The notes beneath the pieces are model-generated. The model ran no database searches, was not told where the DNA came from, and worked only from the letters and a program-made list of their open reading frames with translations. Both the position numbers and the translations under genes were made by a program. From positions 25,238 to 89,237 of the forward strand of contig NZ_MZXV01000082.1 in the NCBI RefSeq assembly GCF_003253745.1: DNA of 64,000 bases, given 5' to 3'. Positions 55,479-63,799 of this stretch are shown piece after piece (positions within the stretch are counted from its first letter, which is position 1; every line of letters begins with the position of its first letter). The DNA is from Mesorhizobium kowhaii. Its GTDB lineage: Bacteria > Pseudomonadota > Alphaproteobacteria > Rhizobiales > Rhizobiaceae.

Positions 55479-57698
55479 TCACCGAGACACCGAGAAATAC
55501 CAGACTGTGACGGAGTCCGGCCAAGCGTACTCGTCCTGCGTATCGCTGCTCCCTTGGGGATTGCGATAGACCGGGGCGCAGAACTTGCGGCCGAGCAAGG
55601 TCGCGGTGGATTGCGTGCAGAAGAGGTCGCCATCCACGCTGGACGTGCCGGTGATGATGCTGCTTTGCGAGCTCAGTGCGACATCTCCATTTGCACTCAG
55701 CTCCATGACGAACGCAGCGCCATTGTGTTGATGTCCTACCCATGTCCGATCGCCCGTTAGGGCTCGGATCGCGGCGGCGCCCAGGCGGTCCTCCTCCCGC
55801 CCGCGAAAATCGAAGCTCCGCTCGGGAATCCCCGCGGCGCGAAGGGCGCCCAGCCGGTGATCGAGGTCCTCTTGCCGCCGATGGTGGGCGTAAACGACAC
55901 GATAACCAGCGAGGTTCTGTTCGGGTATCTTTTTCAGGATTGCTGCAGCCGCATCGTGCGCCTCGGCCATGCGGCCAAGCCGCGCATTTGCCATGGCCAG
56001 CGTTTCGAGACCAAGGTCGCTGCGCTCTTCCGGCTGGACCTCGCTCAGCGCCTGCAAAGCCTTCTCGTACTGATGGTTCATGTAGAGCACGAAGCCGTAA
56101 TAGTCGAAGACCTGGGCGCGCGGCTTGGGATCGAGCCGCAACACGCGTTCCATCGCTGCCAGCGCCTCCAGGTTCTGTCCTGCGTAGGTCAGCACGATCG
56201 CCCGATTGAGCTCCGCCTCCGCGCCGCTCGGGTCCAGCGCGACGGCTTTCTGGACCGACGCGATCGCCTGGTCCCATTCGCCGTCCAGCATCTGCAGGAT
56301 GCCGAGCACGGCATAGGCGCGCGCAGATTGCGGATTGAGCTCCAGCGCCCGCCCTGCCGCTTCGTAGGAGCGCTGGCGAGCGACGGCGCTGAGCATGAGC
56401 ACCTGGTAGTCGAAGCCGAGCACGTCCACCGTGGCGCGGGCATAGCCCGAGTAGGCATCTGCAAACGTAGGATCGAGCTTGATCGCCTTTTGATACAGGG
56501 ACAGGGTCTCTCCGAGAGACCTGTTGTCGACCACATAAACCTTCTGCTCGGCTCGGGTGTAGAAATCGTATGCCTCCAGGCTTCGCGTGGGGAGGCGAGT
56601 AATCTGCGCTCGTTCGCCTTCCGTCAGACGCACCGAAAGTGCCTCAACGATACGCCCGATCACTTCGTCTTGAAGTGCAAATATCCTGGAGTAGTCGCGG
56701 TCGTATCGCTCGGCCCAGATGTTGCTCCCCGTTTGGGCATCGATGAGCTGGACATTGATGCGGACTAGATCTTCCTCCCGCCGGACGCTGCCCTCGACCA
56801 CGTAACGGACGTTCAACTGCGCCGCGATCTCGTCGACGTCGAGGGATCGATCCTTGAAGGAGAACGCGGAGTTGCGTGCGATGATGAGGAGCCCCGAGAT
56901 CTTCGAGAGATCGGTGATGAGATCGTCTGCGAGCCCTTCCGCAAAATAATCCTGGCCTGCCTTCTCGCTAAGATCGGTAAACGGGAGCACGGCGATGGAG
57001 GGCTTGCCGACCGACGAACCGACCGGGGTGGAACCGTGACCGGGCAGCAGGGCAATCGCTTGCGGCCAGAGCACCACCGCAATCCCCGCTATCAGAGCCA
57101 GAACGAGCACCGTGGCGCCGATCATAGGCCATCGCCGAGAGCGCGACTTATTGGCTCCTGCGGTCTGTTCCAGCAGAACCCGATAGGCGCGGACCCGCTC
57201 TGGAATGTTCTTGAGACGCTGTTCGCCGAGCGACTTGAAGGTCAGGCCGAGCTTGTTGTGAGCCTGATCGTAGGCCGTTCCCGAGATGACGATGCCGCCA
57301 GGATCGCTCAGTCCTTCCAGCCGGGCCGCGATGTTGACGCCGTCGCCGTAGAAATCGTCCTTGTCGATGATGACGTCACCAAGGTTGATCCCGATACGGA
57401 ACACTAGCTGGGTATCTTCGGGAAGACCGAGGTTCTGCTGCGCGGCGACCCGTTGGATTTCGACGGCGCAGGCTACCGCATCGACGACGCTCTCGAACGC
57501 GACCAGAGCACCGTCGCCCATGAGCTTTACGATGCGGCCATGGTACCCTTCGATCGACGGTTCGATGAGTTCGCGCCGGAGCGCCTTGAGCCGCGAGAGG
57601 GTGCCCGTCTCGTCCAGCCCCATCAGCCGGCTGTACCCCACCACGTCGGCGGCGAGGATAGCGACTAGCTTCCGTTCAAGATGTTGGGCCTGCTCCAC
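55479..57698 (-). CDS. Class III adenylate cyclase with TPR region and C-terminal domain
   Basis: 739 residues, GTG start. Cyclase domain at about 1-180: metal Asp in ILAADVVGYS (D18) and GDGALVAF (near D62), then FRIGINLGDVI and DGVNIAARLEGL. One membrane span (about 195-217). Then a CsgG/FlgO-like module (SIAVLPFTDLSEKAGQDYFAEGLADDLI), TPRs (about 360-610) and a C-terminal beta-rich segment with two cysteines. A TATAAT on the minus strand at 57707-57712 places the transcription start almost at the GTG, suggesting a leaderless mRNA. This layout is common in Mesorhizobium and Bradyrhizobium. Confidence 0.9.
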   Translation of the reverse strand: MEQAQHLERKLVAILAADVVGYSRLMGLDETGTLSRLKALRRELIEPSIEGYHGRIVKLMGDGALVAFESVVDAVACAVEIQRVAAQQNLGLPEDTQLVFRIGINLGDVIIDKDDFYGDGVNIAARLEGLSDPGGIVISGTAYDQAHNKLGLTFKSLGEQRLKNIPERVRAYRVLLEQTAGANKSRSRRWPMIGATVLVLALIAGIAVVLWPQAIALLPGHGSTPVGSSVGKPSIAVLPFTDLSEKAGQDYFAEGLADDLITDLSKISGLLIIARNSAFSFKDRSLDVDEIAAQLNVRYVVEGSVRREEDLVRINVQLIDAQTGSNIWAERYDRDYSRIFALQDEVIGRIVEALSVRLTEGERAQITRLPTRSLEAYDFYTRAEQKVYVVDNRSLGETLSLYQKAIKLDPTFADAYSGYARATVDVLGFDYQVLMLSAVARQRSYEAAGRALELNPQSARAYAVLGILQMLDGEWDQAIASVQKAVALDPSGAEAELNRAIVLTYAGQNLEALAAMERVLRLDPKPRAQVFDYYGFVLYMNHQYEKALQALSEVQPEERSDLGLETLAMANARLGRMAEAHDAAAAILKKIPEQNLAGYRVVYAHHRRQEDLDHRLGALRAAGIPERSFDFRGREEDRLGAAAIRALTGDRTWVGHQHNGAAFVMELSANGDVALSSQSSIITGTSSVDGDLFCTQSTATLLGRKFCAPVYRNPQGSSDTQDEYAWPDSVTVWYFSVSR

Positions 57699-58478
57699 AG
57701 CGCATGATTATAGGGAAAGCTCCATGGCAAGACCATATGCGCGGTCAAGGAGCCGGAACCTGGGATGCGGCACGGGCGCGCCCGGCCGTTTTGCCGGCAG
57801 CACTCCATGAAATCGCTCAGTCTGGGAACCTGTGTCCTAAATCGCGAAGCACACAGGTTTTGGTGTGGCGTTGCACGGATCGCGAACGCGACGGTCTCCC
57901 TCGTCGGGTGTCGGCGCACCGTGCGCATCGAAAGCCAAGCCGCATGGATGGTCGGGACGTCAAGCTCGTCGGCGGCGGCGGACTGCCCTTTAGCCGGTCG
58001 CGATTACCGAGGAGGGGACCCCAGAACGGTGGCTGGCCTTGATTTTTTGACCGGGGGAGCCCTCCCGAACGACGCGCCACGTGCTAACGCCCGCCGCATG
58101 CGCGCCGCCTGACGGTGCCGGCCAACAAAGGTGACACTGTCGTCGGACAGCGTGGAAACAGGCGCCAGGCAGGGCCGTCGGCCATCACCGAGCTGGCAGC
58201 GCTTCGGCTTGCTCGGGCCAGGGCGGCCTTGGGATGCGTTCACCCTGATCGTCACGGCCCTGCGCGCCGAGCAGCGGTCCGGCGGCGCCGCGCGGCACCG
58301 ATCCATGAGGCAGTGCTTCGCCCACAGACGCTGAGTTGCACACGGCCGCCGACGGTCGGCACGCCGGCCCGTGCAGACAGCGGGCAGCGTGGCGCGGGAT
58401 AGCAGCTACGATGACCCCGCCAACGCCGGCCCATGACCGGCACGCGTCCGCCACGCGTTCGTGCCGGCCCGCCCAATG

Positions 58479-58570
58479 TGGTCGAGGCGGCGGAAGCCCA
58501 GCGGTTCAGTTGAGAGGCCCGGTCCGGCCGGTCCGACATAAGAAGCAATTCTTCCTCTTACTACTCTTCT
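58479..58570. repeat. Imperfect direct repeat, left copy
   Basis: GAAGCCCAGCGG, then CGGTCC-G-CCGGTCCG, then CAATT and CTTACTACTCTTCTTCC. A diverged counterpart lies at 62568-62660 in the same orientation. The two bracket the oxidoreductase cluster. Confidence 0.45.
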
Positions 58571-59092
58571 TCCCAGCTCTCTCCGACCGTCTTCTCTGCA
58601 CCGCGATTAGAATAAGAAAATGGTCGGACCGGGCGGACTGACTTTTTTTCGCGGATGGGCTCAGGTGCCGAGCGACTACTAGGCGAGCGCTATCGCAACG
58701 GGTAGTGCCCGGCACCGCACCGATGTAAGTCTTGGGCACGGATGATGCCGAAGGCGGTGCCGCATATGACCGCTTCGCGCCTCAAAGAAGGCGTTCAGTT
58801 GATTGAGAGCTACGCCCGGAGGCCGTCGTTCGTTCAGCTAAGTGGTCGCGGCCATACGCATTCAATTCAAACGGCTGGAACGCAGTCAGAAAGCGCCGGC
58901 CAGGCCGACACATAAATATGTTGTAGGCGCATCCGATCTGGACGCATCGCCAGCTTCGCTCCAGCGATCAACGAGTATGGTACCTCTCGCGGCACACGCC
59001 GACGGCTCGACCAAGCAGCCCGCTTGATCTTCGTCGAAAGCTGCGCTCATTGAGCTAGGATACGCCTTGCGGGTGGTCCAAAGCCGTCGCTG

Positions 59093-59256
59093 AGGGACCC
59101 AGCCATCGCCTTGGCCAATGAGCGCGGCATAGTACGGTCGCGCGATCTAACGGCCATCGACGTCCCTCGCTGCTGCTGGACCGCATGTGCGAAGAGGGCC
59201 TCCTCGTCAAGGTCGGCTATGGCCTGTATCGCCCAACTGCTCGCCGGGAAGTTTAG
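59093..59256 (+). pseudogene. Relic of an AbiEi-type antitoxin (N-terminal winged HTH)
   Basis: One frame reads RDPAIALANERGIVRSRDL and then TAIDVPR; after a one-base frame change the next reads LLLDRMCEEGLLVKVGYGLY and RPTARREV, then a stop. Together they match the N-terminal wHTH of AbiEi-family antitoxins of type IV toxin-antitoxin systems. There is no start codon, the effector domain is missing, and no AbiEii toxin is near. Confidence 0.5.
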
Positions 59257-59283
59257 GCGATGCTCCGTCGGCTCGCATCCTGC

Positions 59284-59298
59284 TGACAAAATCTGTCA
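59284..59298. promoter_or_regulatory. Palindromic operator before the NTF2-like gene
   Basis: TGACA-AAATC-TGTCA lies 48 bases before the ATG. It agrees at 12 of 15 positions with the palindrome in front of the WYL regulator at 61565, and the differences are symmetric. Likely binding site of that regulator. Confidence 0.6.
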
Positions 59299-59346
59299 CT
59301 GCCCTGCGCTATATGTGTTTCATCCACTCAACAAAGGAGAAACACG

Positions 59347-59703
59347 ATGAGCAATAACACTAGCCCCGCACTCAAGGTCGCTTTGGCCTATCACAACGCT
59401 TGGAAGAATCTCGACCATGCGACGGCCATGAAAGTCGTCGCAGACAACGTGGTCTCTGAAACCCCATTCGGCCCCATCGAAGGCGGCGCCGCACTGCACA
59501 AATCGGAATCTGAGTTCGCCGGCATGCTCAAAGGAGCGACGATGGTTGCCGCGTTCGGCGACGAGAAGACGGCGCTCCTCATGTACTACACCCACACCCA
59601 TCCCGCCCCCAGCGTCCTCTCCGCGAAGTACTTCACGGTCGAGAACGGGAAAATCACCGGGATCAAGGCGCTCTTCGACAAGAGTGTATTCGGGGCTCAG
59701 TGA
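59347..59703 (+). CDS. NTF2-like (SnoaL-type) protein
   Basis: 118 residues. Small cone-shaped NTF2 fold: ALAYHNAWKNLDHATAMKVV, then GPIEGGAALHKSESEFAGML and a C-terminal KYFTVENGKITGIKALFD. Members act as isomerases, hydrolases or binding proteins, so no precise function can be given. AAGGAG before the ATG. First gene of the oxidoreductase cluster. Confidence 0.88.
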   Translation: MSNNTSPALKVALAYHNAWKNLDHATAMKVVADNVVSETPFGPIEGGAALHKSESEFAGMLKGATMVAAFGDEKTALLMYYTHTHPAPSVLSAKYFTVENGKITGIKALFDKSVFGAQ

Positions 59704-59749
59704 ACCGGTCCATCCGCACTGAACCACACCTTTGAAGGAGAGTACCCCC

Positions 59750-60625
59750 ATGATTACCATTACTGCTGCGACGGGCCGCTACGGGCGGCTCGTCGTGGAT
59801 GGCTTGCTCCGTCGCGGCGTTCCGGCCAACAAGATCGTGGCCGCCGTCCGCAACCCGGAGAAGGCGGCCGACCTAGCCGCCAAGGGCGTTCAGGTCCGTG
59901 AGGCGGATTACGACAGGCCCGAAACCCTGAAGGCCGCCTTTGCCGGCGCCGACAAGCTTCTGCTGATCCCATCCGCCGACTTCGCCGAGCGATATCCGCA
60001 GATGGTCCGTGCGGTCGAAGCTGCGATCGACGCCGGCGTCGGACTCGTCGCCTATGCGAGCTTCGTCAACACCGACACCAGCACGCTGCGACTCGGCGAA
60101 GCGCACAAACTGACAGAGGCCTTCATCCGCGATTCCGGCCTGCCTTACCTGATGCTGCGCAACGGGGCCTATATCGAGGTCTACGCCGGCGATCTGGGCG
60201 GCATGGACTATGCCCTGAGCACCGGCACTCTTATCGGCTCGGCGGGCACGGGGAAGATTTCCGGTGTGAGCCGTGATGATCTGGCCGAAGCGGCTGCCGT
60301 CGCGCTGGCAAGCAAGGATCAAGCCGGAAAAGTGTACGAGCTGGGTGGGACGGCATGGACGAAAGCCGATCTGGCTGCAGCAGTTTCACAACTCACGGGC
60401 AAGCCGCTCGTGTACCAGGACTTGCCTGTTGAGGCTTACGTTCAGGCGCTCACGGGAAGCGGCCTCCCGCGCTTTCTAGCTGAAGTCATTGCTGACGCGG
60501 GCTTCGCTACGACGCGCGGTGACTGGTACACCGACAGCACTGACTTGCCGCGTCTTCTGGGACGGCCGAGCACGCCGCTGATCGATGTCGTCGCCGCCAC
60601 GCTCAAAAGGAACCGCCTGCTATGA
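59750..60625 (+). CDS. NmrA-like NAD(P)-binding oxidoreductase (QorB-type)
   Basis: 291 residues from MITITAATGRYGRLVVDGLL, with GAAGGAG seven bases upstream. TAATGRYGRLV is the NADP-binding loop; DKLLLIPSAD, YASFVNTDTSTLRL and LRNGAYIEVYAGDL are typical of atypical SDRs such as QorB (NADPH:quinone reductase 2). The next gene begins in its stop codon. Confidence 0.9.
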   Translation: MITITAATGRYGRLVVDGLLRRGVPANKIVAAVRNPEKAADLAAKGVQVREADYDRPETLKAAFAGADKLLLIPSADFAERYPQMVRAVEAAIDAGVGLVAYASFVNTDTSTLRLGEAHKLTEAFIRDSGLPYLMLRNGAYIEVYAGDLGGMDYALSTGTLIGSAGTGKISGVSRDDLAEAAAVALASKDQAGKVYELGGTAWTKADLAAAVSQLTGKPLVYQDLPVEAYVQALTGSGLPRFLAEVIADAGFATTRGDWYTDSTDLPRLLGRPSTPLIDVVAATLKRNRLL

Positions 60626-61554
60626 AGCGGATTCAGTATCATCAATATGGCGGCCCGGAGACTATGAAGCTCGAGGATTTCGAGCTTCGCGCGCCGGGCA
60701 AGGGCGAGGTTGCCGTGAAGGTCAACTTCGCCGCCATCAATCCAATCGATTGGAAAGTACGCAACGGTCACTTGAAGATGGTGACTGGGAAAAAGTTTCC
60801 TCGCGCCTTTGGCAGCGACTTTTCCGGCACGGTGATTTCGGTCGGTCCGGGCGGTACCCGCTTCCAAGTGGGTGACGCGTGTTCGGGTCCGCCCAAATCA
60901 AGGATGGTGGCGCGCTCGGCGAGGCTGTGATCGCGCCAGAAACCTCTCTTGCCAGGAAGCCGGCCTCTGTGTCCTTCGTGGAAGCTGCGTGCCTCGGAAC
61001 CCCTGGAATAACGGCGTGGAATGGTCTTGTTGACAAGGCGCACCTGCAGGCAGGCGCTCAGGTCTTTATCAACGGCTGCACCGGCGGGGTCGGCGAATCC
61101 GCCGTCCAGATCGCGCGGATGCTTGGGGCCAAGGTCTCGGGAAGCTGCGGGGCACAGCAGATGCAACGTGCCCAGGAGATGGGGCTGTCCCGCATCTACG
61201 ACTACCGAACGACCGATCTCTCCAAGATCAACGAGCGGTTCGACGTCGTGTATGACACCGCCGGAGCCATGACAGTCGCGACAGGGCTCGGCTTGCTCCG
61301 CAAGGGTTGGGGTGTATCTGGACATCAATCCGACGCTGGGCAAGTTTGTTCGCGCGATCTTCGACCGGAGGCTCAAGCCCATCGTCTGTACCGCAAGGGC
61401 GGACATCCTGGACGGCCTTGCCTGCGCGGCAGGCGAGGGGGCGCTTCGGCTCCCGATCGTCGAGACCGTCCCGCTCAAGGACTCGGTCGCTCTGGTCACG
61501 GCTCTGGAGCAAGGGCGCAAGCTAAACGGCAAAGCTATCGTGTCGATGCCTTGA
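60622..61554 (+). pseudogene. Zinc-independent quinone oxidoreductase (MDR family), two frameshifts
   Basis: The first part, MKRIQYHQYGGPETMKLEDF to FQVGDA, then continues in another frame as VFGSAQIKDGGALGEAVIAP and on to GINGCTGGVGE-like NADP loop, and returns to the first frame as VYLDINPTLGKFVRAIFDRR through AIVSMP. One base is missing near 60880 and one extra T stands near 61303. Repaired, it would be a full-length QOR of about 310 residues. Either a recent pseudogene or two sequencing errors. Confidence 0.8.
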
Positions 61555-61564
61555 GCAAGCCCCC

Positions 61565-61579
61565 TGCCAAAATTTGGCA
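61565..61579. promoter_or_regulatory. Palindromic operator before the WYL regulator
   Basis: TGCCAAA-A-TTTGGCA is a perfect palindrome 21 bases before the regulator ATG. It suggests autoregulation. Confidence 0.62.
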
Positions 61580-61599
61580 TTGGCTGGTAGAATAGTCTT

Positions 61600-62316
61600 A
61601 TGTCCAAGAGCAATCGGCTTTTCGATCTGATGCAGATGCTGCGCCGGCACAATGGTCCTGTGCCGGGCAGTGATCTTGCGCGTGAGGCCGGCGTTTCATT
61701 GCGAACCATCTATCGCGACATCGCCACGCTTCAGGCGATGGGAGCAGATATCGAGGGAGAACCAGGCTTCGGCTACGTGCTGAAGCCTGGCTTTCTGCTT
61801 CCGCCGCTCATGTTCTCCCAGGAAGAGCTTCACGCGCTGACGCTCGGTGCGCAGTGGGTCGGCCGCCAAACGGACGACGGCTTGGCCTTCGCCGCCCAGA
61901 ACTTGATCGCAAAGATTGGTGCGGTGCTGCCAACAGAATTGCGGCACCTACTGACCGACAACGCTTTTCATGTCGACCGCAACAGGCCCGAGACACCGGC
62001 CGTAGATCTGGGGATCGTCCGTCAGGCCATGCGCGAACAGTTTAAGCTTCAGATTGCCTATCGCGATCCAAAGGGCGACGAGACGTTGCGTGTCATCTGG
62101 CCGATCATGCTGGGCTTCATCGAGTCGAAGCGCTTCGTGGCCGGCTGGTGCGAGCTTCGAGAGGATTTTCGGACGTTCCGAGCGGATCGGATCGAGCGCG
62201 CTGAACTCCTTGAACAGCGCTATCCGGGTCGGCGACGTGACCTCGCCAAGCGGTGGCGAGCGCAAATAGCCGAGGAAGCCGCAAGATCGCCAAGCGCCGC
62301 TAAAGCGATCGGCTAA
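61600..62316 (+). CDS. YafY-type HTH/WYL transcriptional regulator
   Basis: 238 residues. N-terminal HTH_11 (about 5-60): RLFDLMQMLRRHNGPVPGSD, then VSLRTIYRDIATLQAMGADI. The WYL domain (about 130-205) carries LQIAYRDPKGDETLRVIWPI and the later FVAGWCELREDFRTFRADRI. Such regulators often control adjacent oxidoreductase or NTF2-like genes. Two matching palindromes at 59284 and 61565 are its likely sites. Confidence 0.92.
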   Translation: MSKSNRLFDLMQMLRRHNGPVPGSDLAREAGVSLRTIYRDIATLQAMGADIEGEPGFGYVLKPGFLLPPLMFSQEELHALTLGAQWVGRQTDDGLAFAAQNLIAKIGAVLPTELRHLLTDNAFHVDRNRPETPAVDLGIVRQAMREQFKLQIAYRDPKGDETLRVIWPIMLGFIESKRFVAGWCELREDFRTFRADRIERAELLEQRYPGRRRDLAKRWRAQIAEEAARSPSAAKAIG

Positions 62317-62685
62317 GATGGCCTTTCGCATGGAAGGACGTTGGATCGAGGCGGGAAAAATCGCTCGCTGGCGCGCTGCATCGCACCCGTAGAAAAGGCG
62401 TCAGCTTTGCGGATCGGAAAGAATCCAGTCAGCGACCGACATTGGGTCGTTTGCCGAATGTCCGCTTCAGACAACTGTGTTTTGAAAGCGGACATGCTGC
62501 TTTCGGCCCCAACCCCGCCAGTCGGCGTTGCACCAAGCAAGCCTTTCACCGTTGTCCAGCGGCACCGGCGAAGCCCAGCGGGATGTGTGATGAACCGAGC
62601 GGTCCGACCGGTCCGGGGTCGCAACTATTGTTTCGCTATCTACTCTCGCTTCCTCCCGCCTTCGATGTCTCTCGATTCACTGCGC
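62317..62685. other. Intergenic region between the WYL regulator and the IS481 element
   Basis: Holds the right copy of the imperfect direct repeat (62568-62660). No gene was recognised. Confidence 0.5.
62568..62660. repeat. Imperfect direct repeat, right copy
   Basis: GCGAAGCCCAGCGG, then GCGGTCCGACCGGTCCG, then CTATTG and ATCTACTCTCGCTTCC. Compare 58479-58570. Confidence 0.45.
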
Positions 62686-63703
62686 TTAGATGTTTAGTCC
62701 CGGCATTTGCTGGAGCGGATCAAGCTTGAAGCGTTCGGGCTGTGTGGCCCAAGCCTTGCAGATCGACTCATAGGGGGTGAGGCCTTTGAGGGTCTTGAGC
62801 CTGCGTCCGAAGTTGTAGGCCGAGACGAAGTCGGCAAGGTGCTGGCGGAGTTGGTCGTGGCTCTCATAGTAGAAGCGCCTGACGGTCGCATCCTTGATGG
62901 TCCGGTTCATCCTCTCGACTTGGCCGTTGGTCCACGGGTGCCTTGCCTTGGTCGTCCGGTGTTCGATGTCGTTCCTGGCGCAGGCGTATTCGAAGGCATG
63001 GGCGCGGAAGAGTTCGCCGTTTGCTATGGCCTCCTTGATCAGTGGCACGGCCGAGCCGCCGGCGCCGGGGGTGGTGAACTGGATGCCGTTGTCGGTGAGC
63101 ACGGTGTGGATCCTGTAGGGAACAGCCGCGATCAGGTGCGACAGGAAGTCTCTCGAGACAGCGGTGGTGGCCTTCTCATGCAGCTCGACGAAGGCGAATT
63201 TAGAGGTGCGATCGATGGCGACGAACATGTGCAGCTTGCCCTGTTCGGTGCGCACCTCAGCGACGTCGATGTGGAAGTAGCCGATCGGATAGCTCTTGAA
63301 TTTCTTCTTCGCCGGCTTGTCGCCCTCTACGTCCGGCAAGCGGCCGATGCCGTGGCGCTGCAGACAACGATGCAATGACGAACGCGTCAGGTGTGGGATC
63401 GTCGGCTGCAATGCATAGAGGCAATCGTCCAACGGCAGCAGCGTGTAGCGGCGAAAGGCGACGATGACGGCCTCTTCCTCGACAGACAGAACCGTCGATC
63501 TCGGCTCTCTCGGACCGGTCGGCAGATCGGTCACCGAGGTCCGCTCCCGCCATTTGGCGACGGTCTTCTGGTTGATCCCGTATCGTTTGGAGAGGGCCCT
63601 CAAGCTCTCTTGACTATGTTGTATCGCTCGACGGATCGCCTCTGTCGTCGTGGCGCTCCCATGAAGAACCTGGCCCATAACGCATCCCTCGATTCGGAGG
63701 ACA
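62666..63703 (-). mobile_element. IS481-family insertion sequence, ends approximate
   Basis: About 1.04 kb around one transposase gene. TGT at 62666 and its complement ACA at 63701 are candidate tips, with partly similar following bases, but no clear target duplication. Ends are therefore tentative. Confidence 0.55.
62686..63678 (-). CDS. IS481-family transposase
   Basis: 330 residues. N-terminal HTH (AIQHSQESLRALSKRYGINQ and KTVAKWRER), then an integrase core: YFHIDVAEVRTEQGK (first Asp), VLTDNGIQFT (second Asp) and NGQVERMNRTIKDAT (Glu), ending in the family's FVSAYNFGRRLKTLKG. All DDE residues are present and the frame is intact, so it may be active. Confidence 0.93.
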   Translation of the reverse strand: MGQVLHGSATTTEAIRRAIQHSQESLRALSKRYGINQKTVAKWRERTSVTDLPTGPREPRSTVLSVEEEAVIVAFRRYTLLPLDDCLYALQPTIPHLTRSSLHRCLQRHGIGRLPDVEGDKPAKKKFKSYPIGYFHIDVAEVRTEQGKLHMFVAIDRTSKFAFVELHEKATTAVSRDFLSHLIAAVPYRIHTVLTDNGIQFTTPGAGGSAVPLIKEAIANGELFRAHAFEYACARNDIEHRTTKARHPWTNGQVERMNRTIKDATVRRFYYESHDQLRQHLADFVSAYNFGRRLKTLKGLTPYESICKAWATQPERFKLDPLQQMPGLNI

Positions 63704-63799
63704 AGGATGCCCCATCAAAGATCCCATGACCGGTGGTGGATAGCGACCTGCGCTCTGGCAGAGTGGGGTTGCTGACCAACAACTCTGTGGAGGCCAATC

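Larger units (their letters stand above)
57699..59346. other. 1.65-kb stretch without intact genes
   Basis: Very GC-rich between about 58100 and 58500, then a pyrimidine-rich, AT-rich patch (58545-58620). It contains one half of an imperfect direct repeat (58479-58570), a decayed antitoxin gene (59093-59256) and an operator-like palindrome (59284). The open frames in the GC-rich part have no ribosome sites or family likeness and are probably chance frames. Confidence 0.6.

Noticed and set aside
58004..58548. Five overlapping open frames in the GC-rich patch
   Set aside because: At this GC content long frames arise by chance; compositions are Arg/Ala/Pro-rich with no motif.
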